From: Bacteroidota bacterium
GTDB taxonomy: Bacteria; Bacteroidota; Bacteroidia; Chitinophagales; Chitinophagaceae
Reading direction: 5' to 3'
DNA: 64,000 bases
Assembly: GCA_023387985.1 (NCBI GenBank)
Contig: JAEWHC010000004.1
Location: 124,001 to 188,000, forward strand
Shown: one piece after another, positions 1-8,506 of the stretch
Position numbering within the stretch: position 1 is the stretch's first letter
Layout of the letters: each line of letters opens with the position of its first letter
The notes under the pieces: model-generated
The model's input: only the letters and a program-made list of their open reading frames with translations
What the model was told of the DNA's origin: nothing
The model's database searches: none
Program-made: the position numbers and the translations under genes

Positions 1-422
1 CCCGCAAAATGATCAGTCTGCAAAAAAAATATCACCCGGACTTTTATGCCAATTGCACCGATGAAGAAAGGGCGGACGCGCTGCAGAAATCATCGCAGAT
101 CAACCAGGCATATAAAGTGCTCTCCCACCGCGACCGCATCGTTCACTATATTTTGGATAGCCACAACCTGGTGGAAGAAGGTGAAAAATACAAACTGCCC
201 CCGGATTTCCTGATGGAGATTATGGACATCAATGAGATAAAGATGGACGACCCCGGGTCTGAAGAATGGCGATTGAAATCCGAGGCTTTACTGCAGGAAC
301 TCGATGAAGAGATTGAACCGGTTTTAAGGTCCTTCGACGGCAGCCCCGCAAGCGAAAAAGACCTTATCGAAATTAAAAACTGGTACTACAAGAAAAAATA
401 TTTATACCGGCTATTGGCATAA
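1..422 (+). CDS. hscB: Fe-S cluster co-chaperone HscB (J-domain), 5' end outside window
   Basis: HscB is the J-protein partner of HscA; it delivers the scaffold IscU during iron-sulfur cluster assembly and stimulates HscA ATPase. The HPD tripeptide of the J-domain is seen in KKYHPDFY close to the visible beginning. It is followed by helix III (SSQINQAYKVLSHRDR) and a C-terminal acidic helical bundle (LQELDEEIEPVLRS) typical of HscB. The reading frame is open to base 3, and a normal J-domain starts about 20-30 residues before HPD, so the ATG at 9 is unlikely to be the true start and the gene is cut by the window edge. Its stop lies inside the tRNA-Leu promoter region. Confidence 0.88.
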   Translation, partial: RKMISLQKKYHPDFYANCTDEERADALQKSSQINQAYKVLSHRDRIVHYILDSHNLVEEGEKYKLPPDFLMEIMDINEIKMDDPGSEEWRLKSEALLQELDEEIEPVLRSFDGSPASEKDLIEIKNWYYKKKYLYRLLA

Positions 423-443
423 AGCCCAAACCCCCTAATTTTG
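414..443 (+). promoter_or_regulatory. Bacteroidota-type promoter of tRNA-Leu(CAA)
   Basis: A TTG at 414-416 is followed after exactly 19 bp by TAATTTTG at 436-443. This matches the Bacteroidota sigma-A consensus TTG-N19-TAnnTTTG. The tRNA 5' end lies 9 bases after the -7 box. The -33 element overlaps the last codons of hscB. Confidence 0.72.
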
Positions 444-451
444 CACCCCAT

Positions 452-535
452 GCCCAGATGGCGGAATTGGTAGACGCGCTAGACTCAAAATCTGGTTTCC
501 GCAAGGGAGTGCAGGTTCGATTCCTGTTCTGGGCA
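452..535 (+). tRNA. tRNA-Leu (anticodon CAA)
   Basis: An 84-base cloverleaf. Acceptor strand GCCCAGA (452-458) pairs with TCTGGGC, with discriminator A at 535. The anticodon stem CTAGA/TCTGG encloses loop CTCAAAA with anticodon CAA at 486-488. The long variable arm is class II, as expected for Leu, and the T-loop is TTCGATT. The 3' CCA is not encoded. Promoter and terminator flank it closely, so it appears to be a single-gene unit. Confidence 0.96.
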
Positions 536-549
536 CAATACCACCTGAT

Positions 550-572
550 CCACCTCGAAAGAGGTGGTTTTT
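550..572 (+). terminator. Rho-independent terminator of tRNA-Leu(CAA)
   Basis: A perfect 7-bp stem CCACCTC/GAGGTGG with a GAAA tetraloop is followed by five T. It starts 15 bases after the tRNA. Confidence 0.9.
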
Positions 573-667
573 AATTTCCCTAATAATCTCAATTATAAAT
601 ACCCAATACACGGTATTTTACAAGTTTAACCTGAGGCTCATTTTTACAAAAAAATTCAACCATAAAA

Positions 668-2674
668 ATGAACTTCAAAAGCAACTTCCTTTTGGTACTG
701 GGCATCACCATCACCCTATCTGCAGCAGGTCAGAAAAATGCCGACTGGACAAAAGAATTCCAGTCAAAAATCAATTGGTATCGGATAGCTGATGCCGGCA
801 CCATGCTGGTGGCCACAAAAGACGCATTATATGGCCTGTCCCCCGAAGGCAAGGAGATCTGGAAAGCCGATGATATTGAAAACATCCAGGAAGAGAACGT
901 GGAGGTGATCGAAGGCACTCCATATGTTGCTTTGGTGAAAGCCAGTCTGATGAAAGGCTATAACAAAGTTATTGATGTGGTCACCGGCAAACCCGTTCTC
1001 AATTCAGAAAATCTGGGATTTCAGAATGTCCTCAAAAGACTCTACCTGCCAAAAAACAACCTGTTATTGATCTATGGGGTTGGGAAAAACGCCAAACCCA
1101 AGCTTGTACTGGCCGATCTGAGCCAGGGAAAAGCCCTTTGGGAGCAGGAAAAAGTGTTTGAAAAAGCGACTGAGCAATTGGTTTCCAAAGCAGCCGAATT
1201 TGGCGATGGGATCTTTGTCGCGACAGATAAAAAAATATATAAACTGAATAAAGGCACCGGCGAAATTGCCTATTCCATTGAAATGAAAAGTGATTTGCCA
1301 GTGGCGCCGGTTGAGAAATCCCAGGGATTCGCGGCAATAGGTAAAACGCTGGGCAATGTTTACGGCGGACGCGATGCCTCTGTGGCCCAAACCATGACTT
1401 CAGCTGACTTTTTTCAAACAGAGGATCCAGGCAGGTTTTATTTCTGGAACCAGGACATACTCACACAATTCAATGTGGCAGACGGCAAGGAAACCTGGAC
1501 AAGGCTCCAATTGCCGTCGCCCATTGCTTATATCCTGCAGGATTCACGCGGATTGCTTCTTGCAACTTCGGAAAAAACACAGGAAGATGTTGCCAAAGCC
1601 AATAGCGGAGGCAAAGGCCTTGTAGGCAAAATAAGTAAGAATGTGGCTGCCGGGAAAAACCGTGCCACCCTCCTGTTGGTTGATCCCACAACGGGCATGC
1701 CGAAATGGAACACTCAAGAGGTTGAATTGAAGGGCGATGTGCTGGCATACAAACTGGCCGGCAACAAGCTCATCCTGGGCACCGCACTCGACCGGGGCGA
1801 TAATTTCATCAGTATTGTTGACCTGGACGCCGGCAAATCCATTTCTAAAAAACCCATCAGCATTAAAGGGGAAATCCAGGATTTGCAACTGGTACCACAA
1901 GGCTTGTACTTCCGGACAACAGAGCAAATCAACATAGCAGATCTGGAGTCCGGTGAAAAAACCTGGAATAAAGGCTTCAAAGTAAAAAACTGCGCAGGCA
2001 TTAATTGGGATTCCAACACCGGCTACGTGTATGGCAATGGTAAAATATATAAAATGGATTTTAAAACGGGCGACCTGCAGGAATGGTTGGGTGCATTAAA
2101 TTTCAAACAGGGCGAAGAACCAAATACGCTGGGGGTCTATGAGAACAAGCTTTTTATTTCGGGTGATCAGAACGCAAGCTTGTATGACCTGAATGGCCAA
2201 CTGATTTACCATACATATATCGAACCTCCTGGACGTACAATGGCCGGAAAAATCATGTCTGGATTGGGTGGTGCGGCAAGCCTGGCTGTGGGAGCAGCAT
2301 CCATGGCACAAACTGCACAATTGAGCTATGCGAAAGGATATTATGGGAGTACCGATCCGGCGACTGACAGCAAAATCAAAAACAGCAGTAACCTGGCCTC
2401 AGCCGGTATGGCGGGTGCAGTAGAAAGTTTCAAAAGTATCAACCGGAGATTCAATGCCACGGCCCAGGCAAATGGATATGTGGCCATGCTCACCAAATTT
2501 GGAAGCAACCAGGGAAAAGATGCCGGTATAACCATTGTAAATAAAGCGGATGGCTCAAGAATAGCGGACATGCTACTGGGAGATAAGAAAGAACCCGATT
2601 ATAAAATGGATGAATTGGAAAGAGTTATCTATTACCGAAGTGGTGGCAATACACTGGAAGGATTCAGTTTTTAA
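668..2674 (+). CDS. Exported PQQ-like beta-propeller repeat protein
   Basis: A 668-residue protein with an N-terminal signal peptide (FLLVLGITITLSAAGQ). The body is made of repeated blades with the PQQ-enzyme-like pattern, for example LYGLSPEGKEIWK, VVTGKPV, LVDPTTGMPKWNTQ, IADLESGEKTWNKG and LYDLNGQLIYHT. Such propellers act as binding or scaffold modules, and no catalytic residues of a quinoprotein dehydrogenase are evident. A glycine/alanine-rich segment (GLGGAASLAVGAASMA) near residues 525-545 is unusual and could be a membrane-associated or flexible insert. The gene stands alone between the tRNA terminator and its own strong terminator. The exact function is unknown. Confidence 0.7.
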   Translation: MNFKSNFLLVLGITITLSAAGQKNADWTKEFQSKINWYRIADAGTMLVATKDALYGLSPEGKEIWKADDIENIQEENVEVIEGTPYVALVKASLMKGYNKVIDVVTGKPVLNSENLGFQNVLKRLYLPKNNLLLIYGVGKNAKPKLVLADLSQGKALWEQEKVFEKATEQLVSKAAEFGDGIFVATDKKIYKLNKGTGEIAYSIEMKSDLPVAPVEKSQGFAAIGKTLGNVYGGRDASVAQTMTSADFFQTEDPGRFYFWNQDILTQFNVADGKETWTRLQLPSPIAYILQDSRGLLLATSEKTQEDVAKANSGGKGLVGKISKNVAAGKNRATLLLVDPTTGMPKWNTQEVELKGDVLAYKLAGNKLILGTALDRGDNFISIVDLDAGKSISKKPISIKGEIQDLQLVPQGLYFRTTEQINIADLESGEKTWNKGFKVKNCAGINWDSNTGYVYGNGKIYKMDFKTGDLQEWLGALNFKQGEEPNTLGVYENKLFISGDQNASLYDLNGQLIYHTYIEPPGRTMAGKIMSGLGGAASLAVGAASMAQTAQLSYAKGYYGSTDPATDSKIKNSSNLASAGMAGAVESFKSINRRFNATAQANGYVAMLTKFGSNQGKDAGITIVNKADGSRIADMLLGDKKEPDYKMDELERVIYYRSGGNTLEGFSF

Positions 2675-2684
2675 CGCTTTAAAG

Positions 2685-2726
2685 AAACAGCTGCTTCAAA
2701 TTGAAGCAGCTGTTTACTTTTTTTTA
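2685..2726 (+). terminator. Strong rho-independent terminator after the propeller gene
   Basis: A 15-bp perfect inverted repeat, AAACAGCTGCTTCAA (2685-2699) with TTGAAGCAGCTGTTT (2701-2715), is followed by AC and a run of eight T. It ends transcription before the downstream histidine kinase. Confidence 0.88.
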
Positions 2727-2836
2727 AAAAAAACAATTTTCACCAATTTTGATTTCCGGAGTATTTTTAATGCTGTAAACGCTATCTTCAAAACGCATAA
2801 ATTGATCTCAATTATACTGCGCCAAACCTTCGCGTA

Positions 2837-4741
2837 ATGCCCATTAAGGAAAACAGCACTCAAGTATTTGTTAGAATATCTTTTTTGTTCGCCGTCTTGC
2901 TTTTTGCAGGCAATTTGCAATCTCAGGATTTCAAGTATTTAATCGGAAAGGCAACAGAGTCAGCTGATTCTTCAGCCATCTATTTTAATCTCGCGAAAAG
3001 ACAAATCAGATCGGCATCCGAAAAAGCCATCTTTGCGCTTGCCAAAAGTACCTATTACAATGACCTCGGCAATACCGACAGTACGGTGCATTATGCCTTG
3101 GAGGCAAGCGAAATTGCAGACGGTTTAGACAGCACTTCAATAAAAATTGCAGCCTACAAAAATATTTGCAGAGTTTACCGAAACGCCGGGGATTATGCCC
3201 AATCATCGGAATATGGCGTAAAAGCATTGCGCATTGTTGAGCAAAAAAAAGACTTACTGGGTATCAGTTGGTTCAACAATCTGCTCTCATTAAACCACCA
3301 CGATTTTGAACATTATGAAAAAGGCGTGGAATATGGTAAAATCGCATTCGAAACAGCGCTAAAGGCCAAACCCAAAGAGTCCACGCTCATTACCTACCCA
3401 CTGAATTCTATCGCAATTAATTTTGATGACTGGAAAAAGCCGGATAGTGCCTTATTCTATCATTACAAGATACTTGATTATGTAGAAGGCGCTGACACAA
3501 TCAATTATTATTTCACCTATAACAACATCGGCAACACGCTTATAAAATTAAATAAGCTTGATGAAGCAGAACAATGGTTGAACCGTTCTTTAAATTCACT
3601 CAACCTGGCCGCAAAAGAAACTGACTCAACTGAACTATATTATGATTATGCAACTACGTTGATCAATTTATCCACCATTGCTTTTAGAAAAAAACAATTT
3701 GAAAAAGCAGAAACGCTTTTCGACAAAACAGGCCATTATGTCGAAAAAACAGGCAATGCTGAAAAAAAACGGGATTATTATTATCAGCGTTATTTATACA
3801 ATAAAGAAAGGAATAATTCCCCTGAAATGGCGAAATACCAGGAATTATATATACTCCTGAGGGATTCGGTTTTTAATACCGAGAGAGCGAAAGCCTTTGC
3901 TGACCTGGAAAGAAAATACCAGACAGAGAAAAAAACAGCAGAAATAAAAATATTGAGTAGTGAAAATAAGCGGCAAAAAAATATTTTACTCTTTACCCTC
4001 AGTGGAATTTTGATGGCCGCTGCCATTGGATACCTCTTATTTAACCGCAGAAGATTGCAGGAAAAAGCCGACCTGCAACAACAGTTCATCGTTCAGCAGG
4101 ATGAGGCTGCCAAGGCTGTCATCACTGCCGAAGAAACTGAGCGCCAGCGAATGAGTGCCACGTTACACGACGGTCTGGGCCAAATGCTCAGCGTGGTAAA
4201 AATGAATTTGCAATCCATAGCTGTGAAAACGGAAGGCAACGAGGCAGTCGCCCCTGTTATGAATAAAACCCTGGATCTTATGGATGCGTCGATTAAAGAA
4301 ATGCGGGAAGTTTCCCATCAGTTTGCAACCACCAATGTTGTACGCTTTGGACTTTCAGCAGCCTTAAAAGACCTGGTGGATAAAATCGATCAAAAGCATT
4401 TGGAGATTACCCTTGAAATGAATGGTCCTGTAAATGAAACAGATCCTGAAATTCAATTGGTAATTTACCGGATTTTTCAGGAGTGTATCAATAATGTAAT
4501 AAAGCATTCAAAAGCCAGTAACCTGGAAATCGTATTGCAAGCCGAAAAGAACCAGATTTTTGGAAGGGTGAAAGACAATGGGATTGGATTCGCTTACAAT
4601 GGTGGCGGGCCATACCATGGCATTGGTCTTGAAAACATTCTGACCAGGATAAAATTTCTGAAAGGAACAGCCTCTATCGATAGTGTACCTGGAAGTGGTA
4701 CTTCCATATCCTTCAAAATCCCCACCAATCCGGTAATCTGA
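2837..4741 (+). CDS. TPR-containing sensor histidine kinase (HisKA_3/NarL-type)
   Basis: A 634-residue membrane kinase. Signal-like segment (FLFAVLLFAGNLQSQ), extracytoplasmic TPR-like helical repeats to about residue 365 (e.g. NNIGNTLIKLNKLDEAEQWL), one transmembrane helix near 381-402 (LLFTLSGILMAAAIGYLLF), then a HisKA_3 dimerisation domain with phospho-acceptor His444 in ATLHDGLGQ. The HATPase domain has an N-box (ECINNVIKHS) and G-boxes (VKDNGIGFAY, GIGLENI). This architecture pairs with LuxR/NarL-type regulators, and such a regulator lies immediately 3' on the opposite strand, 6 bp away. The two genes probably form a cognate pair although they are convergent. Confidence 0.88.
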   Translation: MPIKENSTQVFVRISFLFAVLLFAGNLQSQDFKYLIGKATESADSSAIYFNLAKRQIRSASEKAIFALAKSTYYNDLGNTDSTVHYALEASEIADGLDSTSIKIAAYKNICRVYRNAGDYAQSSEYGVKALRIVEQKKDLLGISWFNNLLSLNHHDFEHYEKGVEYGKIAFETALKAKPKESTLITYPLNSIAINFDDWKKPDSALFYHYKILDYVEGADTINYYFTYNNIGNTLIKLNKLDEAEQWLNRSLNSLNLAAKETDSTELYYDYATTLINLSTIAFRKKQFEKAETLFDKTGHYVEKTGNAEKKRDYYYQRYLYNKERNNSPEMAKYQELYILLRDSVFNTERAKAFADLERKYQTEKKTAEIKILSSENKRQKNILLFTLSGILMAAAIGYLLFNRRRLQEKADLQQQFIVQQDEAAKAVITAEETERQRMSATLHDGLGQMLSVVKMNLQSIAVKTEGNEAVAPVMNKTLDLMDASIKEMREVSHQFATTNVVRFGLSAALKDLVDKIDQKHLEITLEMNGPVNETDPEIQLVIYRIFQECINNVIKHSKASNLEIVLQAEKNQIFGRVKDNGIGFAYNGGGPYHGIGLENILTRIKFLKGTASIDSVPGSGTSISFKIPTNPVI

Positions 4742-4747
4742 AAGAAA

Positions 4748-5389
4748 TCAGATGAGCTTGTGCCTGATCGCATATTCAATAAGGGAACCGGCATTATGGG
4801 TCCCGGTTTTCCTTAAGATGTTCTTACGATGTGTTTCAACGGTTTTTTCACTGATAAACAAACGCTGGGCAAGTTGCTTATTGGTTAAGCCTTTTGCTAT
4901 CAAAGCAATGATTTCTGATTCCCGTGATGATAGCCTGGCGGATTCCACAACGCGCACATTACTTTCCCAGACCCTCAGGTCCTCCAGCACTTCTTCGGTA
5001 AAATACTGACCACCATGGTGTACTTTATCAATCGCTTCAACAAGTTCGACGCGGTTAACCGATTTAGGCAAATACCCTTTTATTTCCGCGTTTTCAATGA
5101 GTTCATAAATCATATTGCCTTCATTACTCATCGACAATACGATGATTTTTATTTCCGGAAATTCCCGGGCTGCAATAACAGCGAAGTCCAGGCCTGACAA
5201 TTCAGGCATGATTAAATCCAGCAACACGACATCCACCCTGACGCTTCCCTCCCGAAGCCTGTCCAACATCAACATGCCATTTGTGTGTTCCAATACAACC
5301 TTCAGGTGACTGGAGCATTCCAACAAAAGTTTGAGCCCATCGATTACGATCTGGTGGTCGTCAAGAATGGCGATATTGATAGTGTCCAT
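4748..5389 (-). CDS. LuxR/NarL-family response regulator
   Basis: A 213-residue regulator. The receiver domain (1-120) has acidic residues Asp10/Asp11, phospho-acceptor Asp58 (LLDLIMPE) and conserved Lys in LPKSV. The C-terminal LuxR helix-turn-helix (about 150-205) shows LSSRESEIIALIAKG, LTNKQLA and ISEKTVETHRKNI. It is expected to bind DNA after phosphorylation. It is convergent with and 6 bp from the HisKA_3 kinase, which belongs to the subclass that phosphorylates such regulators, so they are the likely partners. No terminator was seen between the two genes. Confidence 0.9.
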   Translation of the reverse strand: MDTINIAILDDHQIVIDGLKLLLECSSHLKVVLEHTNGMLMLDRLREGSVRVDVVLLDLIMPELSGLDFAVIAAREFPEIKIIVLSMSNEGNMIYELIENAEIKGYLPKSVNRVELVEAIDKVHHGGQYFTEEVLEDLRVWESNVRVVESARLSSRESEIIALIAKGLTNKQLAQRLFISEKTVETHRKNILRKTGTHNAGSLIEYAIRHKLI

Positions 5390-5717
5390 AAATTACTGCC
5401 AAAGAAAAATACATTTCCAGAAACAAATAAAGTTTTTTTTAAAAAGCTTACAGGCAGACATCAATCATGCCGCCCCCATTTCAGCTGGCTACAAAAGTTT
5501 GCTAAAGTTCAAATTTTGTGACCGGCAAGGTCTTACAACTGTAGGTAGAAATTTGAAAAGAAATGGATGACCCCGGTTTTATTAAACCTTTAATTCGGAA
5601 ATAGAAAGCATCAAATTCCAGATCACCTTTTGACAAGGAATAAGGATTGCATACAGCGGCTTGCGTGCCTAAAATCCCCTCGGAATTGTTACCAATTCTG
5701 TCAGGAAAAATTTTCAA
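5390..5717. other. Intergenic region, no feature recognised
   Basis: 328 bases between the start of the LuxR regulator and the end of the receiver-cyclase gene, both leftward. Short frames here have poor starts (TTG) and no recognisable motifs. The promoter of the regulator should lie at the left end, but no clear TAnnTTTG with correct spacing was found. Confidence 0.5.
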
Positions 5718-6758
5718 TTAGCTAATTACTTCATAAACCACAAGATGCGATGCTTTATTTTTCAGGCTGAATGTTCCCGCTTCCCTGCACTCAAACGAAT
5801 GCTTGATCGCTTCATAACAATGTTCAGGAATGAGGATCTGATCTGGTTTGGCTATAGATTGCAACCGCTGCGCGGTATTCACGGCATCGCCGATCACTGT
5901 AAAGTCGAGGCGGCGCAAACTGGAGGAGCCAATGTTGCCGGAAACCATTTCACCACTGTTGATGCCAATGGAAACCTGTGGTGTAAAGTTGACATTGTCG
6001 GTAAATAATGGCAGCTTTTGAATTTCCGCCCGAAGACCAAGGCTGGAATCGATGGCTCGGTCGAGATGATAATCTCCGCGAAAAACAGCCATAATGGCAT
6101 CGCCAATAAATTTGTCAACATATCCTCCCTGAGCAAGGATCTCTTTTACCATACTATCAAAATAGCTGTTGAGCAGGTTCACCACCACATCCGCCGGCAC
6201 ATTTTCACTGATAGAAGTAAACCCGCAAATATCAACGAATACCACCGACGCTTCAATGGTTTCATTCGCCATAAGTGAGCTTTCAAACTCATGGCTGTTC
6301 ATGAAATTCAACACATTCTGATCCACGTACATTTTCAGGATATTGTTTTCGCGAATGGCAGCAAGGGATTTCTTGATTTGCTCTACCTGCCTGAGGGTTT
6401 TTTCAACAGTAATGGTAAGGTCTTCAAAATTGATGGGTTTTGTCACAAAGTCATATGCCCCGCGGTTCATGGCTGTTCGGATATTGTCCATATCGCCATA
6501 GGCCGATACAATTACAGTTTTCATCAGCGGTTTTAGATCGGAAATTTTGCTGAGCAATGTCAATCCATCCATTTCTGGCATGTTGATATCACTCAGTACA
6601 AGATCGATATCATGAACCTCTTCCAGCTTTTCAAGTGCTTCCATGCCATTGCCGGCAAAATGAAATTCATAGGCCTGCTCTCGGATTTTCTGCCTGAATT
6701 TTTGCTTGATCAATACTTCAAGATCATGCTCATCATCTACAACAAGGATTCTGGCCAT
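5718..6758 (-). CDS. Response regulator with class III adenylate cyclase output domain
   Basis: A 346-residue protein. The receiver domain (1-120) has Asp8/Asp9, phospho-Asp57 (LSDINMP) and Lys107 (TKPINF). The class III cyclase domain (about 170-345) has the first metal Asp in VVFVDICGFTS, the base-selecting Lys and second metal Asp in DKFIGDAIMAVF, a Thr at the second base-selecting position in FTVIGDAVN, and the transition-state Asn/Arg in VNTAQRL. Lys plus Thr/Asp indicates ATP rather than GTP, so phosphorylation probably controls cAMP synthesis. It is the last gene of the leftward operon, 2 bp after a stand-alone receiver gene. All catalytic residues look intact. Confidence 0.9.
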   Translation of the reverse strand: MARILVVDDEHDLEVLIKQKFRQKIREQAYEFHFAGNGMEALEKLEEVHDIDLVLSDINMPEMDGLTLLSKISDLKPLMKTVIVSAYGDMDNIRTAMNRGAYDFVTKPINFEDLTITVEKTLRQVEQIKKSLAAIRENNILKMYVDQNVLNFMNSHEFESSLMANETIEASVVFVDICGFTSISENVPADVVVNLLNSYFDSMVKEILAQGGYVDKFIGDAIMAVFRGDYHLDRAIDSSLGLRAEIQKLPLFTDNVNFTPQVSIGINSGEMVSGNIGSSSLRRLDFTVIGDAVNTAQRLQSIAKPDQILIPEHCYEAIKHSFECREAGTFSLKNKASHLVVYEVIS

Positions 6759-6760
6759 AC

Positions 6761-7147
6761 CTAAATTTTTTTGAGTTTCTCTTTTAATTCCACGAAATCC
6801 ACAGGTTTAGTCAAAAAATCATCCGCGCCAAGCCTTTTGGCTGTATTGAAATTTTCCGCATCCCCATAGGCTGTGATCATCATCACCACAGGTGGCGGAT
6901 TGCTATATTGTTCCTTAATCCTTTTGAGCAGCTCAAGACCGTTCATTCCGGGCATATTGATGTCGCTGAGGATAAGGATCGCTTCACTGTCATGCCCATT
7001 GAGATACTCCAGGGCTTCTTCGCCGGAAAACACAAAATCAAAGATCATTTCTCCCGAGCGGATCTCTTTACGAAATCGTTGCTCAAATAATGTCTTTACA
7101 TCTTTTTCATCGTCTACTACTAAAATTTTCAATTGCATCGGTTTCAT
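6761..7147 (-). CDS. Stand-alone receiver-domain response regulator
   Basis: A 128-residue single receiver domain with no output module. It has acidic pair Asp12/Asp13, phospho-acceptor Asp62 (LSDINMPG), Thr in MITAYGD and Lys in LTKPVDF. It is strikingly similar to the receiver of the next gene (same SDINMP, AYGD and TKP blocks and the FRK/RFR helix), which suggests duplication. It probably relays phosphate from one of the two upstream kinases or acts as a phosphate sink. An alternative start is the ATG at 7138. Its stop is 2 bp from the cyclase gene start. Confidence 0.88.
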   Translation of the reverse strand: MKPMQLKILVVDDEKDVKTLFEQRFRKEIRSGEMIFDFVFSGEEALEYLNGHDSEAILILSDINMPGMNGLELLKRIKEQYSNPPPVVMMITAYGDAENFNTAKRLGADDFLTKPVDFVELKEKLKKI

Positions 7148-7178
7148 GTTTAAAATATAAGTGTTCTCAATGGTGATG

Positions 7179-8480
7179 TCAAGCCTGGTCTTCGATATTC
7201 ACCGGCAACCGTAAAATAAATTCAGCACCTTGCGGGTAATGGTTGTTGAGGATCAATTCGCCCCCCTGGGCTTTGGCAAGCTCCTGTGAAATGCTCAGCC
7301 CGAGGCCGGTGCCGTCGCCTGCCTGTTTTGTGGTGAAAAATGGATCAAAAATTTTCTCCAGCACACCGCCCTCAATGCCGCCCCCGTTATCCGAAACACA
7401 AATCTCCACCCAATGCCTGTCATCAGTAAATGTCCTTGTCTGCACAACAACCTCGGGCCGGTAACTTTCATCCGCTATCTTCCGCCGTTCATTTACGGCA
7501 AAAAAAGCGTTGTTGATCAGGTTTAGCACTACCCTGCCAATATCTATAGATACAATCTTTACTTTGGGCAGGTTTTCATCAAATCCGGTCCTGAAATTCG
7601 CATTGAAACTTTTGTCTTTTGCACGAAGGCCATGATATGACAAACGCAGGTATTCATCGCAAAGCTGGTTGACATTGATAAGCTCTTTCTGCCCGGTATT
7701 TTTCCGGCTGTGTTGCAGCATACTTTGAATAATGGTACTGGCCCGCTTGCCATGGTAATTGATTTTAGAAGAATTATCGGCAATATCATTTGTGAGCTCC
7801 TCTACGTTTTCCAGGTTTCCGGATTTGATTACCTCTTTCAATTCAATGGTCAGTTCCTTATTAACGTCGGAAAAATTGGTGATAAAGTTCAATGGATTCT
7901 GGATCTCGTGGGCAATGCCTGCGGCGAGTTCTCCCAGTGAGGCCATCTTTTCAGAATGGATTAGCTTGGCCTGGCTTTCCTTTAAAGCTTCCAGCGCTTT
8001 TTCCAATTCCCTTGTCGTGCGGGAATGGTCCTTTTCCAATTCCGGGCTTGGTTTCTCCGTTTGTGTTCCGGTATTCGCACCATTATCCGGCATGGACTGA
8101 TGGATATGAACAATTTTCCACTGCCTTTCCATTCTCAGAAACAGCACTGTTGATTTAAAGAGATCGGTTCTCCAGCCTCCTTCAATTTCCTGCACCCGGT
8201 TGGCCTCCGCCTCCACCCAGGCAATATCTCCGTTCAAATGGATCCGCTGCCAGATCATTCTGATCTTGCATTCTCCCGGAAACTGATGCTTGGTCTTGTC
8301 ACGCTGCGCAATGTATTCTTCAATATTGGCAGCATTTTCATTTGGACCACTGCCCAGAAAGGTTACATTTTCAGCAAATATTGCCATTTGCCTTTCCAAA
8401 TGCCTTTCAGCAAATGCTTCCCAGAATTGTGTATGCAGGTCAAGGATCTGCTTCTCCTCAGCAGTCGGTGTATCTCCCAT
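7179..8480 (-). CDS. Soluble histidine kinase with N-terminal SnoaL/NTF2-like domain
   Basis: A 433-residue kinase. Residues about 10-135 resemble a SnoaL/NTF2-like fold (LHTQFWEAFAERH, ITIFAE-type pattern, WRTDLFKSTVLFLRMER, WKIVHIHQS) in place of a membrane sensor. A coiled linker leads to HisKA with phospho-acceptor His191 (AAGIAHEIQNPLNF) and a HATPase domain (NLINNAFFAV, DNGGGIEG, KQAGDGTGLGLSIS). No transmembrane segment is visible, so sensing is probably cytoplasmic. The ATG at 8480 is preferred; a TTG at 8510 would overlap the upstream kinase stop by 3 bases. The catalytic half is closely similar to that of the upstream kinase. Confidence 0.85.
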   Translation of the reverse strand: MGDTPTAEEKQILDLHTQFWEAFAERHLERQMAIFAENVTFLGSGPNENAANIEEYIAQRDKTKHQFPGECKIRMIWQRIHLNGDIAWVEAEANRVQEIEGGWRTDLFKSTVLFLRMERQWKIVHIHQSMPDNGANTGTQTEKPSPELEKDHSRTTRELEKALEALKESQAKLIHSEKMASLGELAAGIAHEIQNPLNFITNFSDVNKELTIELKEVIKSGNLENVEELTNDIADNSSKINYHGKRASTIIQSMLQHSRKNTGQKELINVNQLCDEYLRLSYHGLRAKDKSFNANFRTGFDENLPKVKIVSIDIGRVVLNLINNAFFAVNERRKIADESYRPEVVVQTRTFTDDRHWVEICVSDNGGGIEGGVLEKIFDPFFTTKQAGDGTGLGLSISQELAKAQGGELILNNHYPQGAEFILRLPVNIEDQA

Positions 8481-8506
8481 TGAAACTTGGTTTTTAATTT
8501 CAGCGC

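Noticed and set aside
5502..5717. A 71-codon gene 3' of the receiver-cyclase gene
   Set aside because: It starts with TTG, has no recognisable motif and sits in what looks like ordinary intergenic DNA.
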